64,000 nucleotides of DNA. Origin: Huintestinicola sp050874005. GTDB lineage: Bacteria; Bacillota; Clostridia; Oscillospirales; Ruminococcaceae. Each line of letters begins with the position of its first letter. Positions within the stretch are counted from its first letter, which is position 1. The notes beneath the pieces were generated by a model. The model was not told the origin of the DNA. It ran no database searches and saw only the letters and a list, made by a program, of their open reading frames with translations. The stretch covers positions 48,188 through 112,187 of the forward strand of contig NZ_JBNMJV010000003.1 of NCBI RefSeq assembly GCF_050874005.1, read 5' to 3'. Positions 19,460 through 28,367 of this stretch are shown piece after piece. Made by a program: the position numbers and the translations under genes.

Positions 19460-21817
19460 ATGGTGACAAAAGCGGAAAAGGCGGGGGAGGCGGCGCTCCG
19501 CTCCGCAGAGAATGCTTCGGAAAAAAGAAGCGGCAGGAAAACGGCTGCTGCGGCTGCAGTCTGGGCGATGGCAGGCTTTATCATTGCGGATATGCGGACA
19601 GGCGGCGGCACATCACCCTTCGGAGCCTCTCTTGCGGCGGCAGGAAGCCCTGTCTGCGCCGCTGCGGCGGTGTTCGGAATGTTCGGGGCGTGGGCTGCGG
19701 CAGGAAGTCTCTGGAGCCATATCGCAGAGCTGTCATCTGCGGCGGTGACTGCGCTGTTTATAAAGCTGTTCGGAAGAAAATGCACGGCAAGGACACGCTC
19801 TCTTGCGGCAGGTGCGGCATATTTCATAAGCTCGGCTGCGGTGAGCGCAGGAAACAATGGTGACTGGGTAATGTTCCTGGCGGTGTTTTTCAGGGCGGTG
19901 ATGTGCTTCGGAGCGGCATACTGCCTCTGCGAAACGGTGCAGACGGTGAAAAACGGCTTCTATTCCGAAAACAGCTTGTGCAGCCGAGGCTGCACCGACT
20001 TCCGGGCAGCGGCAATGGGAATTACATATATGCTTCTGATATGCGCCCTCTGCTCCTCGGATACCGGCTTTATAAACCTCGGCAGGATAGCCGCAGGCTT
20101 CTGCACCGCTGCTGCCGCAAGGAAATTCGGGAAATCGGGCGGTGCGGCTGTGGGCATACTGTCCGCAGGAGCGTTTCTCCTGTCGGAGCAGACTCTCGGA
20201 CGGAGCGGTGCAATGCTCGCCTTTGCGGGGCTTGTGACGGGAATGTACACGTCAAAGGGAAAATACGCCGTAAATGCCGCATTTATCCTTTCGGCATTTG
20301 GTATGACCGCAGCTGCGGGAATGCCTTCGGGAACTCCCGAATTTATTGCGGATATGGGCATTGCGGCGGCGCTGTACTGCCTTGTGCCCGAGGGACTTTA
20401 TCTGCCGAAATTAAACGGGATTTTCGCCTCGGAGGAAAAGGCGGATATACGTTCGGACAAGCTTATGTTTGCGGCAAAGGTGCTTGAGGAGGTGGGCGAA
20501 GATGTTCAGATGGCTGCGGAGCTTTTTATGCGCCGTTCGGAAAAGGGTGACAGAGAGCCTTATGAGGATATCAAGAGGGACGTTTGCGGCGGTATTTGCA
20601 CGCAGCGCAAGTGCAGTGCGGCTTGCGGCAGCATTTCGCCTGACGGTATCGAAGGCTGCTTCAAAGCCGCTCAGAACATTGCTTCGATGGCGGGCAGAAT
20701 TACTGCAAAGGAGCTGCCGACGGGCTTCGAGGGCTGCCCGAAAAAGGATCAGATCGCTGACGGCTTCTGCAGAGCTGCGGGAGCGGAAAGGATATCCCGC
20801 CGCAGATCGGCGTACCTGCGGAGATTTTTAGAGGGGGCTTCCGAGCAGCTTTCCGCTTCCTGCGGAATGATATGGGAGCTTTCGGGGGGCGGCGAAGAGG
20901 AGCTTCGCCCCGATACAGAGCTTTCAAAATTTCTGAAAAGACTTCTTGAGGAGGAGGGCTTTGACGTCCGCTCGGTCCGGATAGCCTTTGACGGGGAGCG
21001 CAGACCCTTTGCTGAGGCTTTTATCCCTGCGCCCGAGGACTTTCGGGATATTCATCTGAGCGGCGTTTCCGACCGCCTTGCGGCACTTCTCGGAGTAAGA
21101 CTTGCAAGACCCGTCACAATGCTCTGCGGCGGTGAGAACGACCGTCTGTGCCGCATAAGGTGGCGGCAGGAAGGCAGATTTGTTCCCGACTGCGAGATAG
21201 AGGCAGAGGCGGCGGAAGGCTGCTCCTGCGGCGACAGTCACACCTGCTTTGAGGACGGTCTGGGAAATTTCTACATAATCCTGTCCGACGGTATGGGCAG
21301 GGGCGGCAAGGCAGGCACAAGAAGCACACTTGCCGTAAATCTTCTCCGCCGTATGATAACCGGGGGCATTGGAAGGAAAAACGCCGTTAAAATGCTGAAC
21401 GTCATTATGACCGCCGCTTCCTCGGAGGAAATTTTCACCACCGTTGATATCTTCGCCGCCGATCTATACACGGGGGAAGGCAGGCTCATTAAAATGGGAG
21501 CGGCTCCCACCGCCGTATTCAGCCGTGAGGAGGGGGAAAGCCCTGTAATGAGCGTCTACAGCGACAGCTCTGCCCCTGTGGGGATAATAAACGGCCTTTC
21601 CGTCACCGAGGAGAGAATATGCCTGAACGTCAGCTCACGTGTGCTTATGACCACCGACGGCATTGACATCACAAGCGCCGCCGTTGCCGCCGTGCTTGAA
21701 AACGAGGGGCTTACCTGCGGACAGATGTGCAGCAGGATAATGGCGGCTGCGGAGGAGACGGAGGGGGACAGACCCGACGACAGAACTGCCGCTGTTTTCA
21801 GATTATTTCCCGCATAA
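19460..21817 (+). CDS. spoIIE: Stage II sporulation protein E, membrane PP2C-type phosphatase
   Basis: 785 residues. The N-terminal ~330 are Ala-rich and hydrophobic with about ten predicted membrane segments, followed by a linker and a C-terminal PP2C-like phosphatase. Motifs are ILSDGMGRGGKA (about 606-616), MTTDGIDIT and the terminal DRPDDRTAAVFRL with metal-binding Asp residues. SpoIIE dephosphorylates the anti-anti-sigma factor SpoIIAA to release sigma-F in the forespore. Its presence suggests the organism can, or its ancestors could, sporulate. The coding sequence is visibly richer in GC (many GCGGCGG runs) than neighbours. AGGAAGAG precedes ATG 19460. It is monocistronic between a divergent operon and glgB. 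Confidence 0.92.
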   Translation: MVTKAEKAGEAALRSAENASEKRSGRKTAAAAAVWAMAGFIIADMRTGGGTSPFGASLAAAGSPVCAAAAVFGMFGAWAAAGSLWSHIAELSSAAVTALFIKLFGRKCTARTRSLAAGAAYFISSAAVSAGNNGDWVMFLAVFFRAVMCFGAAYCLCETVQTVKNGFYSENSLCSRGCTDFRAAAMGITYMLLICALCSSDTGFINLGRIAAGFCTAAAARKFGKSGGAAVGILSAGAFLLSEQTLGRSGAMLAFAGLVTGMYTSKGKYAVNAAFILSAFGMTAAAGMPSGTPEFIADMGIAAALYCLVPEGLYLPKLNGIFASEEKADIRSDKLMFAAKVLEEVGEDVQMAAELFMRRSEKGDREPYEDIKRDVCGGICTQRKCSAACGSISPDGIEGCFKAAQNIASMAGRITAKELPTGFEGCPKKDQIADGFCRAAGAERISRRRSAYLRRFLEGASEQLSASCGMIWELSGGGEEELRPDTELSKFLKRLLEEEGFDVRSVRIAFDGERRPFAEAFIPAPEDFRDIHLSGVSDRLAALLGVRLARPVTMLCGGENDRLCRIRWRQEGRFVPDCEIEAEAAEGCSCGDSHTCFEDGLGNFYIILSDGMGRGGKAGTRSTLAVNLLRRMITGGIGRKNAVKMLNVIMTAASSEEIFTTVDIFAADLYTGEGRLIKMGAAPTAVFSREEGESPVMSVYSDSSAPVGIINGLSVTEERICLNVSSRVLMTTDGIDITSAAVAAVLENEGLTCGQMCSRIMAAAEETEGDRPDDRTAAVFRLFPA

Positions 21818-21945
21818 TTTGAACTTAATCGTTTTATTCACCAATTATTTACATTTTTCTTGCCCATATAATGGAAATCTGTTGTTATATTGCACAAAGG
21901 GTATGTAAGAAATAAGTGAGATTTGTAAAACTTTTACAATACCTC

Positions 21946-21974
21946 TTGTAATCTAATGCATAATCTGTTAAAAT
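21946..21974 (+). promoter_or_regulatory. Probable promoter of the glg operon
   Basis: TTGTAA (21946-21951), 17 bases, TAAAAT (21969-21974), about 85 bases before glgB. Each hexamer has one or two mismatches to consensus. Confidence 0.45.
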
Positions 21975-22059
21975 ATTAGTAAGATAAGCGGAGGTGTCCG
22001 CAAAAGCGAAAAACAGTCCGTTTTTTTAGAAAGTCTGAAAGGTGGATATATCTGTTATT

Positions 22060-24186
22060 ATGAGTGAAAATAAGAAAAATTCTTCTATCGGAGATTACGA
22101 CTTCCCGCTCTTTGTTTTCCACGAGGGCAGCAACTGCGAGGCATTCAATTTCTTCGGCGCTCACAAGGGCGTGAAGGACGGCAAAGAAGGCGTTTATTTC
22201 CGTGTTTGGGCGCCCAATGCCAAGTCCGTTTCCCTGGTGGGCGACTTCAACGACTGGGACAGACGGAAAAATCCTATGTACCGTCTGGACGACCCCACGG
22301 TGTGGGAGATATTCATTGAGGACGTTCCGCAGTATTTTGCATACAAATACAGCGTTGAGACCTCTCATATGAGCGTTGTGGACAAGGCAGACCCCTATGG
22401 AGCACATATGGAGCTTCGTCCCAATACTGCCACAAAATATTTCGATATCGACAATTACGAGTGGCACGACCAAAAGTGGTATGAGCACAAGAGAAAGACC
22501 AACGTCTACAAGAGTCCTATGAACATCTACGAGGCGCATCTGGGCTCCTGGAAACAGTATGAGGACGGTTCTCCCTTCGACTATGTGAAATTTGCCCACG
22601 AGATGTCGGATTACTTAAAGAATATGGGCTATACTCACCTGGAGCTTATGCCCCTTGCGGAGTATCCCTATGACGGCTCCTGGGGATATCAGGTCATAGG
22701 CTACTATGCCCCCACCTCACGCTACGGCACTCCCGAGCAGTTTATGCAGATGATAGACATTTTCCATCAGAACGGCATAGGCGTTATCCTTGACTGGGTG
22801 CCTGCACATTTCCCCAAGGATTCCGCAGGTCTTTTCGAGTTTGACGGCGACTGCTGCTATGAGTACAGCGACCCCCTCAAAAAGGAGCACGCTGCCTGGG
22901 GAACCAGAGTGTTCGACTACGGCAAGGGCGAAGTCAGAAGCTTCCTTATCTCAAACGCCATTTACTGGATAGAGAAATTCCACGTGGACGGTCTGAGAGT
23001 TGATGCTGTTGCTTCTATGCTTTACCTTGACTATGACAGACGTGAGTGGAGACCCAACAAGAACGGCGGCCACGAAAACCTTGAGGCTATCGAGTTCCTG
23101 CAGAAGCTCAATACTACCGTATTCTCCAGAAATCCCGACGTGCTGATGATAGCAGAGGAGTCCACCGCCTGGCCTATGGTCACAAAGCCTGCCGATGTTG
23201 GCGGACTTGGCTTTAACTTCAAGTGGAATATGGGCTGGATGAATGACACCCTTTCCTATATGCGCACCGACCCCATCTACAGAGCGGGAGACCACGGCAA
23301 GCTCACCTTCTCTTTCTTCTATGCCTTCAGCGAGAATTTCATTCTCCCCATCTCCCACGACGAGGTCGTTCACGGAAAGGCTTCACTTTTCAACAAGATG
23401 AGCAGCGGCACTATGGAGGGCAAATTTGCGAGCCAGAGAGCCTTTGCAGCCTATATGATAGCCCACCCCGGCAAAAAGCTGAACTTTATGGGCAACGACT
23501 TTGCGCAGGTCATCGAGTGGAATTACGAGAAGGAGCTTGACTGGATGCTTCTCGGCTTCGAGACCCACCGCAAGATGAACGATTTCTACAGAGACCTAAA
23601 CAATCTCTATAAGAATACACCTGCCTTCTGGCACGACGACGATTCCTGGGACGGCTTCAAATGGATATGCGCCGACGATTACACTCAGAGCGTTATATCC
23701 TTCAGGCGAATTGACAATTCCGACCCCGAAAAGCCTGCCGAGATGATCGTTGTCTGCAACTTCGTTCCCGTCAAGAGGAGCGATTACAGGATAGGCGTTC
23801 CCTACGAGGGTACATACGAGCAGATATTCTCCACCGACGACGTTAAATACGGCGGCAGCGGAGAGGTGGACAACGGAAAGATAAAGGCAAAGGAATATTC
23901 AATGCACGGCTGCGATTATTCCATAAGCCTTACAATTCCCGGACTGTCTGCGATGTTCTTCAAGTATGTTCCCCCGAAGCGCAGGAAAAAGACAGGCGAG
24001 AAGATAGACGTTACCGAGACTGCCGCAGTCAAGGAAACAGCTTCCAAGAAGACCACGAAGAAAACCGCAGCAAAGTCTTCGGCGGCAAAGAAGCAGACTT
24101 CCACAAAAAAGACAGCGGAAAAGTCTCCCGAGGAGGCTCCCAAAAAGCGGGGCCGCAGACCCAAGAACGATAAATCAGCGGAATAA
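22060..24186 (+). CDS. glgB: 1,4-alpha-glucan branching enzyme with Lys-rich AT-hook-like tail
   Basis: 708 residues. An N-terminal CBM48 domain (KEGVYFRVWAPNAKSVSLVGDFNDW) precedes a GH13 catalytic barrel with GVILDWVPAHFP, HVDGLRVDAVASMLYLDY (nucleophile Asp), MIAEEST (acid Glu) and LPISHDEVVHGK. It creates alpha-1,6 branches in glycogen. After the C-terminal beta domain an extra ~70 residues rich in Lys, Thr, Ala and Ser end in KKRGRRPKNDKSAE, resembling histone H1 tails and AT-hooks; ordinary GlgB ends before this. ATG 22060 follows AAAGGTGG at a rather long spacing; a GTG at 22042 in frame overlaps that site and is less likely. Confidence 0.95.
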   Translation: MSENKKNSSIGDYDFPLFVFHEGSNCEAFNFFGAHKGVKDGKEGVYFRVWAPNAKSVSLVGDFNDWDRRKNPMYRLDDPTVWEIFIEDVPQYFAYKYSVETSHMSVVDKADPYGAHMELRPNTATKYFDIDNYEWHDQKWYEHKRKTNVYKSPMNIYEAHLGSWKQYEDGSPFDYVKFAHEMSDYLKNMGYTHLELMPLAEYPYDGSWGYQVIGYYAPTSRYGTPEQFMQMIDIFHQNGIGVILDWVPAHFPKDSAGLFEFDGDCCYEYSDPLKKEHAAWGTRVFDYGKGEVRSFLISNAIYWIEKFHVDGLRVDAVASMLYLDYDRREWRPNKNGGHENLEAIEFLQKLNTTVFSRNPDVLMIAEESTAWPMVTKPADVGGLGFNFKWNMGWMNDTLSYMRTDPIYRAGDHGKLTFSFFYAFSENFILPISHDEVVHGKASLFNKMSSGTMEGKFASQRAFAAYMIAHPGKKLNFMGNDFAQVIEWNYEKELDWMLLGFETHRKMNDFYRDLNNLYKNTPAFWHDDDSWDGFKWICADDYTQSVISFRRIDNSDPEKPAEMIVVCNFVPVKRSDYRIGVPYEGTYEQIFSTDDVKYGGSGEVDNGKIKAKEYSMHGCDYSISLTIPGLSAMFFKYVPPKRRKKTGEKIDVTETAAVKETASKKTTKKTAAKSSAAKKQTSTKKTAEKSPEEAPKKRGRRPKNDKSAE

Positions 24187-24219
24187 TACCGCATAAAACC
24201 GAAAGGAAGGATTTTAAAG

Positions 24220-25428
24220 ATGTACACGAAAAAAGAATGCGTCGCAATGCTTTTGGCAGGCGGACAGGGCAGCCGTCTGTATGCCCTCACTCAGGATATG
24301 GCAAAGCCTGCCGTTCCCTACGGAGGAAAATACAGGATCATTGACTTCCCCCTCTCAAACTGCGTTAACTCGGGTATTGATACAGTAGGCGTTCTCACCC
24401 AGTATCAGCCTCTGGTGCTTAACGATTATATCGGCAACGGTCAGCCCTGGGACCTTGACAAGCAGTACGGCGGCGCTCATTGCCTGCCTCCCTACCAGAC
24501 CGCTCTGGGCGCAGAGTGGTACAAGGGCACCGCAAACGCCATTTATCAGAACATTGCTTTCGTTGACCGCTACAATCCCGATTATGTAGTCGTTCTTTCC
24601 GGCGACCACATCTACAAGATGGATTACAACGTAATGCTCAGCTACCACAAGGAGAAGAACGCTGCTGCTACTATCGCCGTTCTTGACGTTCCTATGGAGG
24701 AGGCTTCACGCTTCGGCATTATGATAACCGACGACGACGGCAATATCATCGACTTTGAGGAAAAGCCCAAGAACCCCCGTTCCACTCTTGCTTCAATGGG
24801 TATCTACATCTTTACCTGGAGCAAGCTGAGACAGTACCTCATCGACAATGAGAACAACCCCGACGAGGACAAGGATTTCGGAAAGGCTATCATTCCCAAT
24901 ATGATGAATGCAGGCGAAAAGCTTGTTGCCTGGACATTTGACGGCTACTGGAAGGACGTCGGAACTCTCGACTCCCTCTGGGAAGCTAATATGGACCTTC
25001 TTAACCCCAATATCCCCATTGACCTTTACGACCCCGACTGGAAGATGTATTCGAGAAACCCCGTTCTCCCTCCTCAGTACATAGGCGACAATGCAAATGT
25101 TGAGAACTCTATGATCGCAGAGGGCTGCAACATTGACGGAAATATCGACTTCTCCGTTATCTACGAAGGTGTTACTATTGAAAAGGGCGCTACCGTTACC
25201 GACTCCATCATTATGCCCGGCACCGTTATCAAGGAAGGCGCAGTTGTGGAGTATGCGATCGTTGGCGAGAACAGCGTTATCGAAAAGGGCGCACACGTGG
25301 GCGCACGTCCCGAAACGGTTGAAAACCGTGACGACTGGGGTATTGCAGTCATCGGAAACAAGATAACCATTTCCGAGGGTCAGGTCGTTGGTCCCAAGCA
25401 GATGGTTCCCGATATCAAGAAGAAGTAA
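24220..25428 (+). CDS. glgC: Glucose-1-phosphate adenylyltransferase, catalytic subunit
   Basis: 402 residues. Makes ADP-glucose from glucose-1-phosphate and ATP, the committed step of glycogen synthesis. The nucleotidyltransferase start is MLLAGGQGSRLYALTQDMAKPAVPYGGKYRIIDFPLSNC, with VVLSGDHIYKMDY and YWKDVGTLDSLWEAN; the C-terminal half is a left-handed beta-helix with hexapeptide repeats. AAAGGAAGG precedes the ATG. It pairs with glgD 29 bases downstream. Confidence 0.97.
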   Translation: MYTKKECVAMLLAGGQGSRLYALTQDMAKPAVPYGGKYRIIDFPLSNCVNSGIDTVGVLTQYQPLVLNDYIGNGQPWDLDKQYGGAHCLPPYQTALGAEWYKGTANAIYQNIAFVDRYNPDYVVVLSGDHIYKMDYNVMLSYHKEKNAAATIAVLDVPMEEASRFGIMITDDDGNIIDFEEKPKNPRSTLASMGIYIFTWSKLRQYLIDNENNPDEDKDFGKAIIPNMMNAGEKLVAWTFDGYWKDVGTLDSLWEANMDLLNPNIPIDLYDPDWKMYSRNPVLPPQYIGDNANVENSMIAEGCNIDGNIDFSVIYEGVTIEKGATVTDSIIMPGTVIKEGAVVEYAIVGENSVIEKGAHVGARPETVENRDDWGIAVIGNKITISEGQVVGPKQMVPDIKKK

Positions 25429-25457
25429 GAGCTTCACGGAAGGAAGGTTAATATAAA

Positions 25458-26582
25458 ATGAGCTTAAATAAAAAGATACTGGGCGTAATTTTCGCCAATA
25501 TGCACGAGGACGTAGTTCCCGAGCTTACACGTCAGAGAACAATGGGCTCGGTCATGTTCGGCGGCAGATACAGACTTATCGACTTCACCCTCTCCAATAT
25601 GGCAAATTCGGGCATTGACGAGGTGGGCGTTGTCACAAAGTCCAACTATCAGTCCCTCCTTGACCACTTAGGCTCCGGCAGAGAGTGGGATATGGCAAGA
25701 AAGAACGGCGGACTTCATCTGCTGCCTCCTTTCTCTAACCTCACCAGCGGTATGTACAGAGGCAGACTTGAGGCTCTTTACGGAATTTCCGATTTTATCC
25801 GTCATTCCGACGCAGACTATGTCATTATGTCCGACTGCGACGTTGTTACAAGCCTTGACTACAACAAGCTTTATGACGCTCACGTAAAGAGCGGCGCAGA
25901 TATCACCGCTGTTTACGCAAAGTCCAACCTTGACCTTGACGCTGCTGCTCACACCAACGTTTTCGGCATTGACGCAGAAGGACGCATCAACAACGTCCTC
26001 ATCAATCCCGAGATAAGCGGTGAGTGCAACATCTCCCTCAACACCTACATCATCTCCAAGCCCCTGCTTATGAGTATGATAACCGACGGTGCCGCTAAGG
26101 GTATCTACAGCTTTGCAAAGAGTATCCTTCAGGCTCAGTGCAGCAGATACAAGATAATGGCATACAAGCACGAGGGATATTTCTCCAAGATAACCTCCAT
26201 CAAGAGCTACTATGACGCAAATATGGCTCTCCTCAACACAGAGAACAGAACTAAGCTCTTCCCCGACAACGCTCCCGTTTACACCAAGGTGCGTGATAAT
26301 CCTCCCGCAAAATTCGCTATCGGTGCAAAGGTCAAGAACTCCCTTATTGCCGACGGCTGCATTATCGAGGGAACTGTGGAGAACTCCATTCTGTTCAGAG
26401 GCGCAAAGGTGGCAAAGGGCGCTGTTGTCAAGGACTCCATTATTATGCAGGACAGCATCATCGGCAAAAACTGCAGCATAAGCTGCGTTATCACCGACAA
26501 GGTCGTTCATATTTCCGACCAGAAGATACTTACAGGCTCTGCAAATTACCCGATCTACATCGGCAAGGGCGCAGAGATCTGA
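25458..26582 (+). CDS. glgD: GlgD, non-catalytic ADP-glucose pyrophosphorylase subunit
   Basis: 374 residues, homologous to GlgC but with a degenerate nucleotide-binding start (GVIFANMHEDVVPELTRQR in place of the LAGGxGxRL loop). In Firmicutes GlgD forms a heteromer with GlgC and modulates its activity. The beta-helix repeats at the C-terminus are kept. It is followed by a strong terminator, separating it from glgA. Confidence 0.93.
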   Translation: MSLNKKILGVIFANMHEDVVPELTRQRTMGSVMFGGRYRLIDFTLSNMANSGIDEVGVVTKSNYQSLLDHLGSGREWDMARKNGGLHLLPPFSNLTSGMYRGRLEALYGISDFIRHSDADYVIMSDCDVVTSLDYNKLYDAHVKSGADITAVYAKSNLDLDAAAHTNVFGIDAEGRINNVLINPEISGECNISLNTYIISKPLLMSMITDGAAKGIYSFAKSILQAQCSRYKIMAYKHEGYFSKITSIKSYYDANMALLNTENRTKLFPDNAPVYTKVRDNPPAKFAIGAKVKNSLIADGCIIEGTVENSILFRGAKVAKGAVVKDSIIMQDSIIGKNCSISCVITDKVVHISDQKILTGSANYPIYIGKGAEI

Positions 26583-26627
26583 TTTGAAGCTAAAGCCAAA
26601 ACAGGCTTGATATCACAGTATGACGTC

Positions 26628-26662
26628 GAGCCTGCGGCTTATTCTCCGCAGGCTCGGTTTTT
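26628..26662 (+). terminator. Intrinsic terminator after glgD
   Basis: A perfect 10-bp GC-rich stem (26628-26637 with 26646-26655) is followed by GGTTTTT. Confidence 0.88.
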
Positions 26663-26733
26663 CTGAGAGAAAGATTTTTTGAAAAAATTACTTACGGCTA
26701 TTATACCTTCCGAGAGAAAGGATTTGAATATAT

Positions 26734-28155
26734 ATGAGAATACTTTACACAGCTTCCGAAGCGCTTCCCTACGCTGCTTCGGGGGGACTGGCAGATGTTG
26801 CGGGCTCCCTGCCTGCGGCTCTGTGCAAGGCCGGACACGATTGTCGTGTGGTCCTGCCCCTTTACAAAAGCATTAAGCCCGAGCTGAGGGAAAAGCTTAA
26901 ATTCGTTAAAAACTTCACCGTTGACGTTGGCTGGAGAAAGCAGTACTGCGGCGTTTTCGAGGGCAAGGCAAACGGAGTTACCTATTACCTTCTCGATAAC
27001 GAGTATTACTACGCAAGAGACGGCCTTTACGGCTTCTACGATGACTGCGAGAGATTTGTTTTCCTCTCCCGTGCGGTGATGGAGCTTATCAGGCAGATAG
27101 ACTGGAAACCTCAGATAATTAACTGCAACGACTGGCAGACTGCCCTTGTTCCCGTTTACTATCAGACCTACTACAAATTCCAGTACGGCTATGAGGACAT
27201 CAAGACCGTATTCACCATTCACAATATCCAGTATCAGGGACGGTACGGTATGGACGTTATCAACGATATTATGGGCATACCTATGTACCACGCAAAGCTC
27301 CTTGAGTATGACGGTGCGGTGAACCTTATGAAGGCTGCCTTTGAGACTGCCGACAAGATAACAACCGTTTCCCCAAGCTATGCCTGGGAGATACTTGACC
27401 CCTGGTATTCACACGGCCTTGACAGAGCGCTTACAAACAAGCAGTACAAGCTCTGCGGCTTCTTAAACGGCATTGACACCACACTTTACGACCCTGAGCA
27501 CGACCCACTTATCCCTGCGCATTTTACAGCCGATGATATTTCGGGCAAGGCAAAGTGCAAGACCGAGCTTATGAAGTCTTTGAAGCTTGCTTCGGGTGAC
27601 GAACCACTTATCGGCATTATCACAAGATTTGTGTCACATAAGGGCATTGACCTTATCAAGTATGTGTTTGAGGAAATGCTGAGCCTGGGCTGCAAGTTTG
27701 CGGTGCTGGGCGCAGGAGAGAAGATATATGAGGACTTTTTCAAGGAAATGGCGTGGAGATATCCCGACAAGGTAAGCGTTACTCTTGGCTTTGTTCCCGA
27801 ACTTGCAAGGAAGATATATGCAGGTGCGGATATGTTCCTTATGCCCTCCCAGAGCGAGCCCTGCGGTCTGGCGCAGATGATATCAATGCGCTACGGTACT
27901 TTGCCTATCGTAAGAGAGACGGGCGGTCTCAGAGACAGCGTAAGAGACGCAGGAGGAGAGAACGGCAACGGCTTTACCTTCAAGACCTATAACGCTCACG
28001 ATATGCTGAACGCTGTAAACAGAGCCTGCGACTATTATCAGGACAAGGAAGCCTGGGCTAAGATAGTCAGCGAGACTATGAAAAACGACTTTAGCTGGGA
28101 TAATTCCGCAAAGCTGTACATCGGTCTTTACAAGGAGCTTGCAGGGGAAGAATAA
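26734..28155 (+). CDS. glgA: Glycogen synthase (ADP-glucose type)
   Basis: 473 residues, GT5 family. It extends alpha-1,4-glucan from ADP-glucose. The N-terminal domain begins LYTASEALPYAASGGLADVAGSLPAAL, and the C-terminal GT-B domain has FLMPSQSEPCGLAQMISMRYGTLPIVRETGGLRD. The usual KTGGL motif at the ADP-glucose site reads ASGGL here, so the lysine is absent; I believe some clostridial enzymes share this. AAAGGA precedes the ATG. It is separated from glgBCD by a terminator but only 150 bases away, and may have its own weak promoter. Confidence 0.95.
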   Translation: MRILYTASEALPYAASGGLADVAGSLPAALCKAGHDCRVVLPLYKSIKPELREKLKFVKNFTVDVGWRKQYCGVFEGKANGVTYYLLDNEYYYARDGLYGFYDDCERFVFLSRAVMELIRQIDWKPQIINCNDWQTALVPVYYQTYYKFQYGYEDIKTVFTIHNIQYQGRYGMDVINDIMGIPMYHAKLLEYDGAVNLMKAAFETADKITTVSPSYAWEILDPWYSHGLDRALTNKQYKLCGFLNGIDTTLYDPEHDPLIPAHFTADDISGKAKCKTELMKSLKLASGDEPLIGIITRFVSHKGIDLIKYVFEEMLSLGCKFAVLGAGEKIYEDFFKEMAWRYPDKVSVTLGFVPELARKIYAGADMFLMPSQSEPCGLAQMISMRYGTLPIVRETGGLRDSVRDAGGENGNGFTFKTYNAHDMLNAVNRACDYYQDKEAWAKIVSETMKNDFSWDNSAKLYIGLYKELAGEE

Positions 28156-28168
28156 TTCACATTTTTTT

Positions 28169-28204
28169 CAGACCCGGACGTCTCCCGTTCGGGTCTGATA
28201 TTTT
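28169..28204 (+). terminator. Intrinsic terminator after glgA
   Basis: A 12-bp stem with one G-U pair (28169-28180 with 28186-28197) is followed by ATATTTT. Confidence 0.82.
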
Positions 28205-28263
28205 ACTGCAATACCGCATTATGCGCTACAGCATTGAGACAAAGTATGACAAAATTAAGCAAA

Positions 28264-28299
28264 TTGTCAATTGACAACGATTTCACACTATGATATAAT
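28264..28299 (+). promoter_or_regulatory. Promoter of the GGDEF/EAL gene with overlapping palindrome
   Basis: TTGACA (28271-28276), 17 bases, TATAAT (28294-28299). The -35 is the right half of a perfect 14-bp palindrome TTGTCAATTGACAA (28264-28277), which could be an operator. Confidence 0.75.
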
Positions 28300-28367
28300 T
28301 TAGCTGAAATCAAAGCAAATATCTCGGGCGTATCATAACATAATGAATTACGGAAGGGAAAATTGAA

